This document shows positions 46,012-55,454 of a stretch of 64,000 nucleotides of DNA, one piece after another. Position 1 is the stretch's first letter, and each line of letters starts with the position of its first letter. Under the pieces are notes generated by a model. The model saw nothing but the letters and a program-made list of their open reading frames with translations, was not told where the DNA came from and did not search any database. Both the position numbers and the translations under genes were made by a program. Source of the DNA: Roseateles depolymerans (GTDB lineage Bacteria; Pseudomonadota; Gammaproteobacteria; Burkholderiales; Burkholderiaceae_C); assembly GCF_003387155.1 (NCBI RefSeq), contig NZ_QUMT01000002.1:1245694-1309693 (forward strand), read 5' to 3'.

Positions 46012-46149
46012 TCACCGAGGCGTCAGCGACCACAGGAGGGCGTAGATCACCAACGCGTCAATGACCGCTGCAGCCATCAAGATGTTCAGGGCCAGATCGC
46101 GCTTTCGAAGGTTTGGATCACGGTCGGCGGGAGGAAGGGTCGGACTCAT
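46012..46149 (-). CDS. Small single-span membrane protein, 45 residues
   Basis: A short frame with ATG at 46149 preceded by an ideal AGGAG six bases upstream. The product starts MSPTLPPADRDPNLRKRD and continues into one hydrophobic helix (about residues 20-41) ending LTPR. The charged, basic N-terminus and single span suggest an inner-membrane miniprotein. Its start lies 9 bp after the stop of the upstream 141-residue membrane protein gene, so the two form an operon. No homologue recognised. Confidence 0.6.
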   Translation of the reverse strand: MSPTLPPADRDPNLRKRDLALNILMAAAVIDALVIYALLWSLTPR

Positions 46150-46158
46150 GAGATCTCC

Positions 46159-46584
46159 TCAGTAGAGTGATGAAACGGTGACGGAGAAATGAAGCCAGGT
46201 GTAGATGGAAGCCGACAAGCTCACCATCACGACGGAACCCAGCAACATCTTGAAGTGGAAAATGGGCACACAGCCTTTGGGCTCAGGCAGGGTGGTCGGA
46301 AACACGACGCTCAACAGCGCCACGAGCGTAGAGACCAGCAGCAGGCAGGTGATTGCTCCCTGAAGCCAGTTGGCACTGCCGCGGTTCACCATGTCAGCGG
46401 ACTCCGCAAGTTCATACAAGGCGGACGCACAGAACGCGCAAGCTGGCCAGGAGAGCTGACCATCCTTGACCTGCTGGATCAGCTTGGTTCCGGCCTCATG
46501 CTGAACGGGTGCAAGGCAATACAGCCCGAGCAACATCATCGGCATCAAGATGGGAACCAGAATGAAGATGCAGAACCACCCCAT
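46159..46584 (-). CDS. Membrane protein of unknown function, 141 residues
   Basis: Three or four hydrophobic segments: N-terminal FCIFILVPILMPMMLLGLY, a middle helix (about 75-95, ITCLLLVSTLVALLSVVF) and a C-terminal one (about 112-138). The central part includes CAFCAS, a possible redox or metal pair. Codon use is visibly less G+C-biased than its neighbours, hinting at later acquisition. GAGG precedes the ATG. No family recognised. A palindrome lies about 66 bp upstream. Confidence 0.7.
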   Translation of the reverse strand: MGWFCIFILVPILMPMMLLGLYCLAPVQHEAGTKLIQQVKDGQLSWPACAFCASALYELAESADMVNRGSANWLQGAITCLLLVSTLVALLSVVFPTTLPEPKGCVPIFHFKMLLGSVVMVSLSASIYTWLHFSVTVSSLY

Positions 46585-46649
46585 GGTGCGGCCTCGCGAC
46601 GGTCAGTACAACTGCGACTGACTCTATCGAAGAGCCCGCGGGGCATCAC

Positions 46650-46665
46650 CTGCACAGATGTGCAG
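46650..46665 (-). promoter_or_regulatory. 16-bp palindrome upstream of the small membrane operon
   Basis: CTGCACA-GA-TGTGCAG, perfect 7-bp arms, lying between the histidine kinase stop and the 141-residue gene. Candidate operator; the binding protein is unknown. Confidence 0.5.
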
Positions 46666-46710
46666 TCGTCTTGGCCAAGATGCCTTGAGTCAGTCGGTGC
46701 AGTTCCCTGC

Positions 46711-48072
46711 TCACCGCGCGGACAGCGTCACCGAGGCCTCGAAACCCGGCGTGACATTACGCAGCACCAGCTCGCTGCCATGCGCCTGCGCGACCAGTCG
46801 GCACAGCGACAACCCCAGGCCCACACCGCCTTCGGCACGGGTGCGTGCCTCATCCGGGCGGAAGAAGGGCTGGCCCAGTTGCGGCAGCGCTTCCGGGGAG
46901 ACGCCCGGCCCGTGGTCCCGCACGACCAGACGCTGGGCGGCGCTGCCCGGGGCCGCTGCCTCGAGCGTCACCACCACCGGCCCGCGATCGGGGTCGTTGT
47001 GCCGAAGCGCGTTGTGCACCAGGTTGCGCAGCAGCAGCTGGATCCGCATGCGGTCCACCGGCAACGCCGGCAGGCCTGGCTCGATCTGCAGTGCCACGCC
47101 CGGCTGGGCCTGCTCCTGCACCAGGCCCGCCAGATCGCAGGGCGACACCTGCAGCGCCGTGTGCCCGCGGTCCAGTCGTTCGCTCTCCAGCAGCGCAGAA
47201 ATCAGGTCGCGCATCTGCGCGAGTTCCTGCAGCAGGGACGTCTTGGAGGCGCCCTCCTCCACCAGCTCCGCATGCAGTCGCGCACGGGTGAGCGGACTGC
47301 GAAGTTCATGGCTGATGGCCAGCAACAGCGCGCGCTTGCCGTCCAGCATGGCCTGGATGTCGTCCGCCATCTGGTTGAAGCGCATCGCCAGGTCGCCGAT
47401 CTCGTCGCGATGGATCACCGGCACCCGGTGGTGCAAATCCCCCCGGCCGAAGGCTTCGGCGCCCGCGGCCAGGGCACTGATCGGCCGGACGATGTGCCGG
47501 ATGATGGCGTAGGCCACCCAGGTCAGCAGCATCAGCACCAACACTGCGGCCAGCGGCCCCATGCCCTGGCTGATGACGCCCCACACCACCAGGCTGCTGA
47601 CCAGCGCCAGCACCACGAAGACCGCAATCAGCCGCGCACCGAGCGAGTGATTGAAACGCGCGTGTTCGCGGTGCCAGCGGTGATGCCATCGCTGGTGCCA
47701 GCGGTGCCGAGCCCGCAGGTGCCAGCGCCAGTTTCTCCGGGCGGCCTCGGCCCCTGGCCCCCAGTCCGGCGGCATGCCCTCTGGGCCCCAGGCCTGGCGC
47801 CTGGCGTCCCAGTCGTCCAGATGGCCCATGCGCGCCATCCAGGCCATCTGGCGCATCCGCTCCGCTCGAACCCGCCGTGCATGCTGGCGTGCCTCCCGCG
47901 CCTCGCGCTCCAGCCGACGACGCTCGCGCCCCGACACCGGTGGCTGAAGGCGCGCGCGTCCGGCCGCATGCTGCGCGTCACCGCCACCGCCACCGCCACT
48001 GCCGTCGCCCCCCGGCCCCGGAGGACCGTCGGGAGGGACCGGCGCCGGGTTCACTCCAGGCCCCGGTTTCAT
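46711..48072 (-). CDS. Histidine kinase with His/Trp-rich cytoplasmic N-terminal region
   Basis: 453 residues. A Pro/Gly-rich start (1-36), Arg/Glu-rich helix (about 47-82) and His/Trp/Arg-rich segment (114-142, eight His) precede the first transmembrane helix (about 145-167). The second helix is 173-191, leaving only about five residues outside. HAMP (about 192-243), DHp with phosphoacceptor His255 (AISHELRSP) and an ATPase domain (LLLRNLVHNAL, VRDHGPGV, GVGLGLSLCR) follow. Start at 48072 overlaps the response regulator stop by 4 bp. Sensing is likely in the membrane or via the His-rich segment (inference). Confidence 0.93.
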   Translation of the reverse strand: MKPGPGVNPAPVPPDGPPGPGGDGSGGGGGGDAQHAAGRARLQPPVSGRERRRLEREAREARQHARRVRAERMRQMAWMARMGHLDDWDARRQAWGPEGMPPDWGPGAEAARRNWRWHLRARHRWHQRWHHRWHREHARFNHSLGARLIAVFVVLALVSSLVVWGVISQGMGPLAAVLVLMLLTWVAYAIIRHIVRPISALAAGAEAFGRGDLHHRVPVIHRDEIGDLAMRFNQMADDIQAMLDGKRALLLAISHELRSPLTRARLHAELVEEGASKTSLLQELAQMRDLISALLESERLDRGHTALQVSPCDLAGLVQEQAQPGVALQIEPGLPALPVDRMRIQLLLRNLVHNALRHNDPDRGPVVVTLEAAAPGSAAQRLVVRDHGPGVSPEALPQLGQPFFRPDEARTRAEGGVGLGLSLCRLVAQAHGSELVLRNVTPGFEASVTLSAR

Positions 48073-48791
48073 GACACCCGCTCCGGCAGCGCAAAACAAT
48101 AGCCCGCATTGCGCAGCGTCTTGACCGGCTCCACGGGCTCGAGCTTCTTGCGCAGCCGGCTCACCAGGATGTCCACCGCACGGGTGTAGAGATCCGCTTC
48201 CTGACCTCGCAGCCGGTTGAGGATTTCATCCCGGGTGAAGACGCGTCCCGGCTCCCGGGCCAGCAGGGCCAGCAGCTCATATTCGGTGCTGGTCAGGTCC
48301 ACCACGCCCTGGTGGGTCCGCACCTCGCGCCTCGTGGCATCGATGTCCAGACCTTCAAAGCGCATCAGGCCTGGCGTGGCCGGCGAAGCCGACGCCGGAA
48401 CCGCCCCCGTCGGCGCCCGCCGCGTACGCCGCAGGATGGTTTGCAACCGCGCGGCCAGTTCCCGCGGCTCGAAGGGTTTGGCCAGGTAGTCGTCAGCGCC
48501 CAGCTCCAGACCCACCACACGGTCGGTCAGGTCGCCCCGGGCAGTGAGCATCAGGATGGGAATCTCCCGCCAGGGGTCCTGGCTGGCGCGGATCTGGCGG
48601 CAGAACGCAAAGCCATCCATCTCGGGCAGCATGCCGTCCAGGATGATGGCATCAAAGGCCTCCGAGGCCAGCCGCTGAAGGGCCAGGCTCGGCCGCGTGA
48701 CCGCGCTGAGCGCGAAGTCGAAGCGGGCCAGGTATTGGGTCAGAGGCCCGGACAGGGCCTCGTCGTCGTCGATCAGCAGCAATCGGTGCAT
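48069..48791 (-). CDS. OmpR-family response regulator
   Basis: 240 residues. Receiver domain with acidic IDDDE, phosphoacceptor Asp52 (AIILDGMLPEMDG), switch Thr in MLTARGD and Lys in YLAKPF. The C-terminal winged helix has LTSTEYELLALLAREPGRVFTRDEILNRLRG and the recognition helix VDILVSRLRKKLEP. Partner of the kinase downstream (4-bp overlap). Confidence 0.96.
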   Translation of the reverse strand: MHRLLLIDDDEALSGPLTQYLARFDFALSAVTRPSLALQRLASEAFDAIILDGMLPEMDGFAFCRQIRASQDPWREIPILMLTARGDLTDRVVGLELGADDYLAKPFEPRELAARLQTILRRTRRAPTGAVPASASPATPGLMRFEGLDIDATRREVRTHQGVVDLTSTEYELLALLAREPGRVFTRDEILNRLRGQEADLYTRAVDILVSRLRKKLEPVEPVKTLRNAGYCFALPERVS

Positions 48792-48840
48792 CGTCTATCC
48801 ATTGTGCCCGGCATGATGGGGCGGGTGGCCCCCATTGGCG

Positions 48841-48860
48841 GGATCGGGCGGGATCGGGCG
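48841..48860. repeat. 10-bp direct repeat upstream of response regulator
   Basis: ggatcgggcg occurs twice in tandem; degenerate continuations (gggcgtcgg, ggtcggatc, gtcggattc) run to about 48925, filling the spacer between ferredoxin and response-regulator genes. Confidence 0.7.
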
Positions 48861-48933
48861 GGCGTCGGCCGGGCGAGCGGGAGGGGTCGGATCTGGCCGG
48901 GTCGGATTCAGTCAGGTCAAGTCGGAAGCGGAC

Positions 48934-49314
48934 CTACAGCGGTGGCGACCAGGGTTCCCCGGCCGCCCGCGGCTCGCGTCGCACCAGGGTGATGGCGCGT
49001 TCCGGGCAGGCCGTCACGCAATGCCCGCAGGCCCGGCAGGCGTCCGCTTGCGGGGTGAAGGCCTGTCGCCACCCATGCGCCATGCCCTTGAGCTTGCCGA
49101 CCAGTCGCAGGTGCGACCGCTCCTCCCGGGGCAGCACACCGATCTCGAAGACATCATGGGGGCAGACCGCCACGCAGTCGCCCTTGCCTTCACAGCGGTT
49201 GCGGTCGATGAGCGGGACCAGCCGCCCCGGCGGCTGGCGACAGCCGTCCCCCGCCAGCAGCGCACTGACGCCGGACGGCCGGCGCGGCTGTCCTCCGGAT
49301 TTCAGCGCGCTCAT
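48934..49314 (-). CDS. Ferredoxin-like protein with two Cys clusters
   Basis: 126 residues. First cluster motif CEGKGDCVAVCP (three Cys; the second position of the classical CxxCxxCxxxCP is missing), second CRACGHCVTACP (complete four-Cys motif). The two are separated by about 45 residues. Probably one standard 4Fe-4S and one atypical cluster. ATG lies one base after the stop of the upstream His-rich protein gene, so the two are translationally coupled. Confidence 0.88.
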   Translation of the reverse strand: MSALKSGGQPRRPSGVSALLAGDGCRQPPGRLVPLIDRNRCEGKGDCVAVCPHDVFEIGVLPREERSHLRLVGKLKGMAHGWRQAFTPQADACRACGHCVTACPERAITLVRREPRAAGEPWSPPL

Positions 49315-49315
49315 C

Positions 49316-49984
49316 TCAGAACGGTCCCATCGGCGTGGCGTCGTCCGCATCGGGGTGCGGCGCGGGGGATCCTGCCCGGCGGCGCAGGCGCCGCATCATG
49401 AAGCGCAGGGCCTGCTGCTGGTCGAAGTCCAGGGCATCGAAGAAATCCCCGAAAGCCTGCACCAGGGCCGGCACGCCGGCGCGCAGCGCCTCGATCTGGG
49501 CCTCCAGCAACTGCTGGGCCGCGTCCCGGGCGAAGGTGTCGGCCTCCACCAGACGGCCAACGTCGGAGCCGCTCATCAGCCCGCGAAGCGCGCGGCGACG
49601 GCTGCGGAACTGGTCCAGCACCTGGGCCAGCGCTGCCTGCTGGCTCTCGCTCAGGTCCAGGAAGGCGCTGATGCGGGCCTGCAGGCGCTCACCGCGTCGC
49701 CCATCGGCCCCCAGGCCCAGGCCTGCACCGAAGCCGGGCCAGCGACCCGCGTGGCCGCCTCGCCCATGGCGCGGCCCCAATCCGCCTGCGTGGCCATGGC
49801 CGTGCGCAGCCCAGGGTCCGAAGCCTGAGAAGCTTGGGAAACTTGAGAAAGGCCAGCCGCCGGCCGGCAGGGGGCCGTAGGCACCAGCGTGAGCGTGAGC
49901 GCCGAAAGGATCGAAGCGGCCATCAAAGCCGTGGGGGTGACGGTGATGTTCATGGTGACGGCTCCAGCGACGAAACAGATGCAT
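49316..49984 (-). CDS. His-rich Spy/CpxP-like protein without signal peptide
   Basis: 222 residues. The N-terminus (2-78) is rich in His (14), Gly, Phe and Arg, with clusters at 10-18 and 61-65. The C-terminal half is helical with an LTxxQ-like motif (FLDLSESQQAALAQVLDQFR) typical of Spy/CpxP-like and heavy-metal-sensor proteins. Unlike Spy and CpxP, no signal peptide is seen, so it may be cytoplasmic. RBS GAGGAA precedes 49984. First gene of the module with ferredoxin, response regulator and kinase. Confidence 0.78.
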   Translation of the reverse strand: MHLFRRWSRHHEHHRHPHGFDGRFDPFGAHAHAGAYGPLPAGGWPFSSFPSFSGFGPWAAHGHGHAGGLGPRHGRGGHAGRWPGFGAGLGLGADGRRGERLQARISAFLDLSESQQAALAQVLDQFRSRRRALRGLMSGSDVGRLVEADTFARDAAQQLLEAQIEALRAGVPALVQAFGDFFDALDFDQQQALRFMMRRLRRRAGSPAPHPDADDATPMGPF

Positions 49985-50311
49985 GGTGGGATTCCTCGGT
50001 AAAGCCCGGGTGTCCGGGCGGTGAAAACATGTCTGCATCATTCCCTTCGCCGCCGCTGGGGGCATCTCAGCGCGGTATCGCTGTTTTTCGTTTTGTTTCG
50101 TGGCGGGTGCGCTGTCCCCTCATGCCCCCCCAGTGCGTCACATGCGTCACGTGCGCCCCGTATGCCCACTCCCCGTGTGGGGGCCCCCATCGAGCCCCCG
50201 TTGCGGTGCCCGTGGCAGGCCCGGCGTCACCGCCCTGCCCTCTACAATGGCGGTCCACCCGAATTCCTCACTTTCACGTCCGCCTGCCCCTGCTGGCAGG
50301 CGCCAGGCCTC
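49985..50311. other. 327-bp divergent region between His-rich gene and valS
   Basis: No gene supported. It contains a 9-bp repeat (tgcgtcaca, tgcgtcacg, tgcgccccg; 50134-50160), a TACAAT -10-like box (50243-50248) and an 8-bp hairpin CGCCTGCC/GGCAGGCG (50281-50302) only 9 bp before the valS ATG. Confidence 0.5.
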
Positions 50312-53170
50312 ATGACCGAACTCGCGAAGTCCTTCGAACCCGCCGCCCTGGAAGCCCATTGGGGACCCCTGTGGGAGTCCAAGGGCCTCTACAAGCCCAC
50401 GCTGGACCCTGCCCGCGAATCCTTCTGTGTCCAACTGCCGCCGCCCAACGTCACCGGCACGCTGCACATGGGCCATGCGTTCAACCAGACCATCATGGAC
50501 TCGTTGACGCGCTACCACCGCATGCGCGGCCACAACACGCTGTGGGTGCCTGGCACCGACCACGCCGGCATCGCCACGCAGATCGTGGTGGAACGCCAGC
50601 TGCAGGGCCAGGGCCAAAGCCGCCATGACCTGGGCCGCAAGAACTTCGTGGCCCGCGTCTGGGAATGGAAGCAGCAGTCGGGCAGCACCATCACCCAGCA
50701 GATGCGCCGCATGGGCGACTCGGTCTCCTGGGAGCACGAATACTTCACCATGGACGACAAGCTGTCCAAGGTGGTGGTGGACACCTTCGTCAAGCTCTAT
50801 GAAGAAGGCCTGATCTACCGCGGCAAGCGCCTGGTGCCCTGGGACCCGGTGCTCAAGTCGGCCGTGTCCGACCTGGAAGTGGAGAGCGAAGAAGAAGACG
50901 GCTTCCTCTGGCACATCCGCTACAGCGTGGTGGACAGCGATGAATCGCTGGTCGTGGCCACCACCCGTCCCGAAACCATGCTGGGCGACACCGCCGTCAT
51001 GGTGCATCCGGAGGACGAGCGCTACCGCCACCTGATCGGCCGCCAGGTCCGCCTGCCCATCACCGGTCGCCTGGTGCCGGTCATCGCGGACGACTACGTG
51101 GACAAGACCTTCGGCACCGGCGTGGTCAAGGTCACCCCGGCCCACGACCCCAACGACTACCAGGTCGGCCTGCGCCACAAGCTGCCGATGATCACCATCT
51201 TCACGCTGGACGCGACGGTGGTGGACACGCTGCCCGAGATCCCAGCGGCCTACCGCGGCCTGGACCGCTTCGTGGCCCGCAAGCAGTTGGTGGCCGAGCT
51301 GGAGGCCCAGGGCCTGCTGGTGGAGACCAAGAAGCACAAGCTGATGGTGCCCCGCTGCACCCGCACCGGCCAGGTGGTGGAGCCGATGCTGACGGACCAG
51401 TGGTTCGTGGCCATGAGCAAGCCTGGCGCGGATGGCAAGAGCATCGCGCAGAAGGCCATCGACGTGGTGGCCGACGGCGAAGTGCGCTTCGTGCCGGAGA
51501 ACTGGGTCAACACCTACAACCAGTGGATGAACAACATCCAGGACTGGTGCATCTCGCGCCAGCTGTGGTGGGGTCACCAGATTCCCGCCTGGTTTGGCGA
51601 GTCTGGCCAGATCTTCGTGGCCCACGACGAGGACGAAGCCCGCGCCAAGGCCGCCGCCGCCGGCTACACCGGACCGCTCAAGCGCGACGACGACGTGCTG
51701 GACACCTGGTACTCCTCCGCCCTGGTGCCCTTCTCCACCCTGGGTTGGCCGGAGAAAACCATCGAGCAGGACCTTTTCCTGCCGTCTTCCGTGCTGGTGA
51801 CCGGCTACGACATCATCTTCTTCTGGGTCGCCCGGATGATCATGATGACGAAGCACTTCACCGGCAAGGTGCCCTTCCGCCATGTCTACATCCACGGCCT
51901 GGTGCTGGATGCGCAGGGCAAGAAGATGAGCAAGTCCGAAGGCAATGTGCTGGACCCGGTGGACCTGATCGACGGCATCGACCTGCCCGCGCTGCTGGAC
52001 AAGCGCACCCAGGGCCTGCGTCGCCCGGAGACCGCGCCCAAGGTCCGCAAGGCCACCGAGAAGGAATTCCCGGAAGGCATCCCCGGCTACGGGGCCGACG
52101 CCCTGCGCTTCACCTTCGCCGCCATGGCCACGCTGGGCCGCAGCGTCAACTTCGACAGCAAGCGCTGCGAGGGCTACCGCAACTTCTGCAACAAGCTCTG
52201 GAACGCCACCAAGTTCGTGCTGACCAATACCCAGGGCCAGGACTGCGGCCTGATGGAGCACACCAAGGAGCAATGCGCGCCGGGCGGCGCGGCCCATGGC
52301 TACCTGCAATTCAGCCAGGCGGACCGCTGGATCGTCAGTGAGCTGCAGAAGGTGGAACAGGTGGTCGCCCAGGGCTTTGCGGACTACCGCCTGGACCTGG
52401 TGGCCAATGCCATCTATTCCTTTGTGTGGGACGAGTATTGCGACTGGTACCTGGAGATCTCCAAGGTCCAGCTGCAGACGGCCCAGGCCGAGGGCAACGA
52501 AGCGGCCCAGCGCGGCACCCGCCGCACGCTGATCCGCGTGCTGGAGACGGTGCTGCGCCTGCTGCACCCCATCGCCCCCTTCATCACCGAGGAACTGTGG
52601 CAGACGGTGGCCCCCATCGCCGGCCGCAAGCAGACCGACTACCTGGTGACCGCCGCCTACCCGGTGGCCGCCCCCGACCGCATCGACGCCAAGGCCATCG
52701 CCTGGGTGGAGCAGCTCAAGTCGGTGGTGGGCACCTGCCGCAGCCTGCGCGGCGAAATGGGCCTGAGCCCGTCGGACCGTGTGCCGCTGCTGGCCACCGG
52801 CCAGCTCGACTTCCTGCGTGAGGCCGCCCCGTTGCTGCGCACGCTGGCCAAGCTGGAAAAGGTCGAGCTGATGGACGACGAAGCCGCGTTCGACCAGGCC
52901 AGCGCCACCTCACCGGTGCTGGTGCACGGCCAAGCGCGCCTGGCGCTGAAGGTGGAAGTGGATGTGGCGGCCGAGCAGGCCCGCATCGCCAAGGAGATCG
53001 CACGTCTGCAGGGCGAGATCACCAAGGCCGAAGGCAAGCTGAGCAACGAAAGCTTCGTCGCCCGCGCCCCGGCTGCGGTGGTGGAGCAGGAACGTCAGCG
53101 CATCGCCGACTTCAGCGCCACCTTGGCTCGGTTGCAAGATCAAGCGGCGCGTCTGGCAGCGTCGGCCTGA
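50312..53170 (+). CDS. valS: Valyl-tRNA synthetase
   Basis: 952 residues, class Ia. HIGH-like motif in [14 protein letters not shown], editing domain ([17 protein letters not shown]), KMSKS in [14 protein letters not shown] and C-terminal coiled coil ([23 protein letters not shown]). Length matches the family. Start at 50312 (MTELAKSF); an open frame extends further upstream but lacks homology. Its last 59 bp overlap the convergent gene at 53112. Confidence 0.97.
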   Translation: MTELAKSFEPAALEAHWGPLWESKGLYKPTLDPARESFCVQLPPPNVTGTLHMGHAFNQTIMDSLTRYHRMRGHNTLWVPGTDHAGIATQIVVERQLQGQGQSRHDLGRKNFVARVWEWKQQSGSTITQQMRRMGDSVSWEHEYFTMDDKLSKVVVDTFVKLYEEGLIYRGKRLVPWDPVLKSAVSDLEVESEEEDGFLWHIRYSVVDSDESLVVATTRPETMLGDTAVMVHPEDERYRHLIGRQVRLPITGRLVPVIADDYVDKTFGTGVVKVTPAHDPNDYQVGLRHKLPMITIFTLDATVVDTLPEIPAAYRGLDRFVARKQLVAELEAQGLLVETKKHKLMVPRCTRTGQVVEPMLTDQWFVAMSKPGADGKSIAQKAIDVVADGEVRFVPENWVNTYNQWMNNIQDWCISRQLWWGHQIPAWFGESGQIFVAHDEDEARAKAAAAGYTGPLKRDDDVLDTWYSSALVPFSTLGWPEKTIEQDLFLPSSVLVTGYDIIFFWVARMIMMTKHFTGKVPFRHVYIHGLVLDAQGKKMSKSEGNVLDPVDLIDGIDLPALLDKRTQGLRRPETAPKVRKATEKEFPEGIPGYGADALRFTFAAMATLGRSVNFDSKRCEGYRNFCNKLWNATKFVLTNTQGQDCGLMEHTKEQCAPGGAAHGYLQFSQADRWIVSELQKVEQVVAQGFADYRLDLVANAIYSFVWDEYCDWYLEISKVQLQTAQAEGNEAAQRGTRRTLIRVLETVLRLLHPIAPFITEELWQTVAPIAGRKQTDYLVTAAYPVAAPDRIDAKAIAWVEQLKSVVGTCRSLRGEMGLSPSDRVPLLATGQLDFLREAAPLLRTLAKLEKVELMDDEAAFDQASATSPVLVHGQARLALKVEVDVAAEQARIAKEIARLQGEITKAEGKLSNESFVARAPAAVVEQERQRIADFSATLARLQDQAARLAASA

Positions 53171-54086
53171 ACTCCGGCTGGGTGGTGGGCACGGACAGGA
53201 TCTCCGAGATCCGCCGTGCCACGCTCCAGGCGGCCCGCATGCGGGACTCCCGCGTCGTGGCCGCCAGGCGCGGCGTGACCTGCAAGCCAGGCACGCCGTG
53301 CAGCGGACGCCCGGGCTCCAGCAGCCCCGGCTCCACCAGGTCCAGCCAGGCCGCCAGCAGGCGGCCCCCGTTGAGGGCATCCGCCAGCGCCTGTTCGTCG
53401 AACAGGGCCGAGTGCGAGGTCGACACCAGCACCTGCTCCGGCTTGCAATAGCCCAGCACCCGCTCGCCGATCAGGCCGCGGTAGCGGGGGAAGTAGCCCA
53501 GCTGCACGCTCACCGCATCGGACGCCTGCATCAGCTCCCGCAGGCCGTAAGGCTCGATGCCCCACTGCGCCCAGAGCGGATCAGCATGGTGCAGGCCTGG
53601 GTCATAACCGATCACCCGCGCACCAAAGATGGGGAGGACCGTGGCCAGTTGACGGGCCGACGCCCCCAGCCCCACCAGCCCGACCGTGGCGCAGCCAAGC
53701 TCCCGGCCTACCAGCGAGCCATCAAGTGTTTCGATTGGTACGCGGCGCAACAAGGCGAGCAAGGCCCCGATGATGAATTCGGCTTCCGCCGATGCGGTGG
53801 CCGTTGGCGCACGCACGACCTCGATGTTTGCAACTCGACACGCTTCCGTGTCGATGTTTTCTGCGCCCGCGTTGATGCGGCCCACAGCCCGTAGACGGGG
53901 GGCATGTTGAATGAGCGGCAGATCCAGGGCGACGGAGGCGGGCAAGAGAATTGCCTGGGCCAGCCGGACCTGATCTCTTAATGCCACCGGATCCGCTGCC
54001 AGTTCCGGGGCAATCTGGAGCGGATGGCGCTCCGCCAGCCATTCCAGGATGTCTGCTTCCAGCGGTTCCAGGATGAGCACTGACAT
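53112..54086 (-). CDS. D-2-hydroxyacid dehydrogenase-like protein with substituted catalytic residues
   Basis: 324 residues, with the two-domain hydroxyacid-dehydrogenase layout. The NAD fold reads [14 protein letters not shown] (last Gly of GxGxxG lost). Where the family has NxxRG the sequence is STSHSAL, and where it has the catalytic PHxxxxT it reads PRLAATT, so catalytic Arg and His both appear replaced. LDEQ-type segment [10 protein letters not shown] remains. Probably not a normal dehydrogenase. Start at 54086 (MSVLILEP). Overlaps the 3' end of valS by 59 bp on the other strand. Confidence 0.82.
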   Translation of the reverse strand: MSVLILEPLEADILEWLAERHPLQIAPELAADPVALRDQVRLAQAILLPASVALDLPLIQHAPRLRAVGRINAGAENIDTEACRVANIEVVRAPTATASAEAEFIIGALLALLRRVPIETLDGSLVGRELGCATVGLVGLGASARQLATVLPIFGARVIGYDPGLHHADPLWAQWGIEPYGLRELMQASDAVSVQLGYFPRYRGLIGERVLGYCKPEQVLVSTSHSALFDEQALADALNGGRLLAAWLDLVEPGLLEPGRPLHGVPGLQVTPRLAATTRESRMRAAWSVARRISEILSVPTTQPEFRPTLPDAPLDLATEPRWR

Positions 54087-54170
54087 GAGGGGTTTGGAGA
54101 TGTTTGTTTGACTTTCTTGCAATGCTGCCATGCAACAATGCCAGCGCAACAACCGTGGGAGTTTACGTAA

Positions 54171-55040
54171 ATGGCCCTGATCAACAAGGCAATCTTTCCC
54201 GTCGCAGGTTTGGGGACGCGCTTTCTGCCCGCCACCAAGGCCCAGCCCAAGGAGATGTTGCCGGTGGTGGACAAGCCACTGATCCAATATGCGGTGGAAG
54301 AAGCCTACGCCGCGGGCATCCGTCAGATGATCTTCGTGAACGGCCGCAACAAGCGCGCCATTCCCGATCACTTCGACACGGCCTTCGAGCTGGAAACCGA
54401 GCTTGAAAACGCCAACAAGCGTGAACTGCTGTCCCTGGTCCGGTCCATCAAGCCGGACGACATGGAGTGCATCTACATCCGTCAACCCAAGGCCCTGGGC
54501 CTGGGCCACGCGGTGCTCTGCGCGCAGTGCGTGGTGGTGAACGAGCCGTTTGCGGTGCTGCTGGCGGACGACCTGATGGTCGGCAAGCCGCCGGTGCTCA
54601 AGCAGATGGTGGACCAGTTCTCCGAATGGCAGGCGTCCATCCTGGCCGTGCAGGAAGTGCCGGCCGAGCAGACCAAGCGCTACGGCATCGTGGCCGGCTC
54701 GCCCATCAGCGACCGCCTGATGGACCTGACGCACATGGTCGAAAAGCCGGCTCCGGAAGATGCACCGTCGCGCCTGGGCGTGGCCGGCCGCTACATCCTG
54801 ACGCCGGGCGTCTTCCGCGAGATCGCCACGCAGCCGCGCGGCGTGGGCGGTGAGATCCAGCTGACGGACGGCATCGCCGCGCTGATGCGCCGCGAAAAGG
54901 TGTTTGCCTATCGTTATGAAGGCAAGCGCTACGACTGCGGCAGCAAGGAAGGTTTCCTGCAGGCCAACGTCGAGCTGGCCCTGGACCACCCGGAGCTGGG
55001 CGCGACCTTCCGCGAATACCTGAAGGCACTGGAGATCTGA
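54171..55040 (+). CDS. galU: UTP-glucose-1-phosphate uridylyltransferase
   Basis: 289 residues. Nucleotidyltransferase signature [30 protein letters not shown] at the N-terminus, LLADDLMVG (metal Asp) and [11 protein letters not shown]. Makes UDP-glucose for envelope polysaccharides. Divergent from the dehydrogenase-like gene and followed by a terminator. Confidence 0.96.
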   Translation: MALINKAIFPVAGLGTRFLPATKAQPKEMLPVVDKPLIQYAVEEAYAAGIRQMIFVNGRNKRAIPDHFDTAFELETELENANKRELLSLVRSIKPDDMECIYIRQPKALGLGHAVLCAQCVVVNEPFAVLLADDLMVGKPPVLKQMVDQFSEWQASILAVQEVPAEQTKRYGIVAGSPISDRLMDLTHMVEKPAPEDAPSRLGVAGRYILTPGVFREIATQPRGVGGEIQLTDGIAALMRREKVFAYRYEGKRYDCGSKEGFLQANVELALDHPELGATFREYLKALEI

Positions 55041-55076
55041 AGTTGCCATGGCCCGTGACGGGCCGGTGACATGGAA

Positions 55077-55101
55077 AAAGGCCACGCACTGCGTGGCCTT
55101 T
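55077..55101. terminator. Rho-independent terminator after galU
   Basis: AAAGGCCACGC (55077-55087), loop ACT, GCGTGGCCTTT (55091-55101). A and T runs flank both sides, so it could serve galU and the convergent tusA-like gene. Confidence 0.85.
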
Positions 55102-55197
55102 GTCATTCTTGCCGCAACACAGGTCGGCGGATCTGGCCGGCGATGGCACGGTGTCGAAGATGCGCTGCCGGAAGTGCGCTGTTTGAGGAGCGCCGCT

Positions 55198-55428
55198 TCA
55201 GCGACGTCGCAGCACGTGAATGAACTCCTCGCCTTCGGTCGTCTGGGTCACCAGCTCATTACCGGTCTGACGGGCGAAGGCCTGGAAGTCGCGGTTGGAT
55301 CCGGGGTCGGTGGCGACCACCTTGAGCAGCTGGCCGCTTTCCATCTCGGCCAGGGCCTTCTTGGCCTTGAGGATGGGCAGCGGGCAGTTCAGGCCGCGCG
55401 TGTCGAGTTCCTTGTGGATGGTGTCCAT
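55198..55428 (-). CDS. TusA-family sulfurtransferase
   Basis: 76 residues. The N-terminal DTRGLNCPLPILKAKKAL carries the CPxP motif with active Cys15. Two-layer alpha/beta fold shared with TusA and SirA. May carry sulfur for tRNA thiolation or cofactor synthesis. 26 bp after the NUDIX gene, so probably co-transcribed with it and cysM. Confidence 0.92.
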   Translation of the reverse strand: MDTIHKELDTRGLNCPLPILKAKKALAEMESGQLLKVVATDPGSNRDFQAFARQTGNELVTQTTEGEEFIHVLRRR

Positions 55429-55454
55429 GGATCAGTCCTTGTCGAAGCGCGATT

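Noticed and set aside
48841-48925. Short direct repeats as a CRISPR array
   Set aside because: Units are about 10 bp without spacers of constant length and no cas genes are present.
50281-50302. Hairpin before valS as a T-box leader
   Set aside because: Only an 8-bp stem with no T-box features, and T-boxes are not expected in betaproteobacteria.
50021-50311. Upstream extension of the valS reading frame
   Set aside because: No homology before MTELAKSF; contains promoter-like and repeat sequence.
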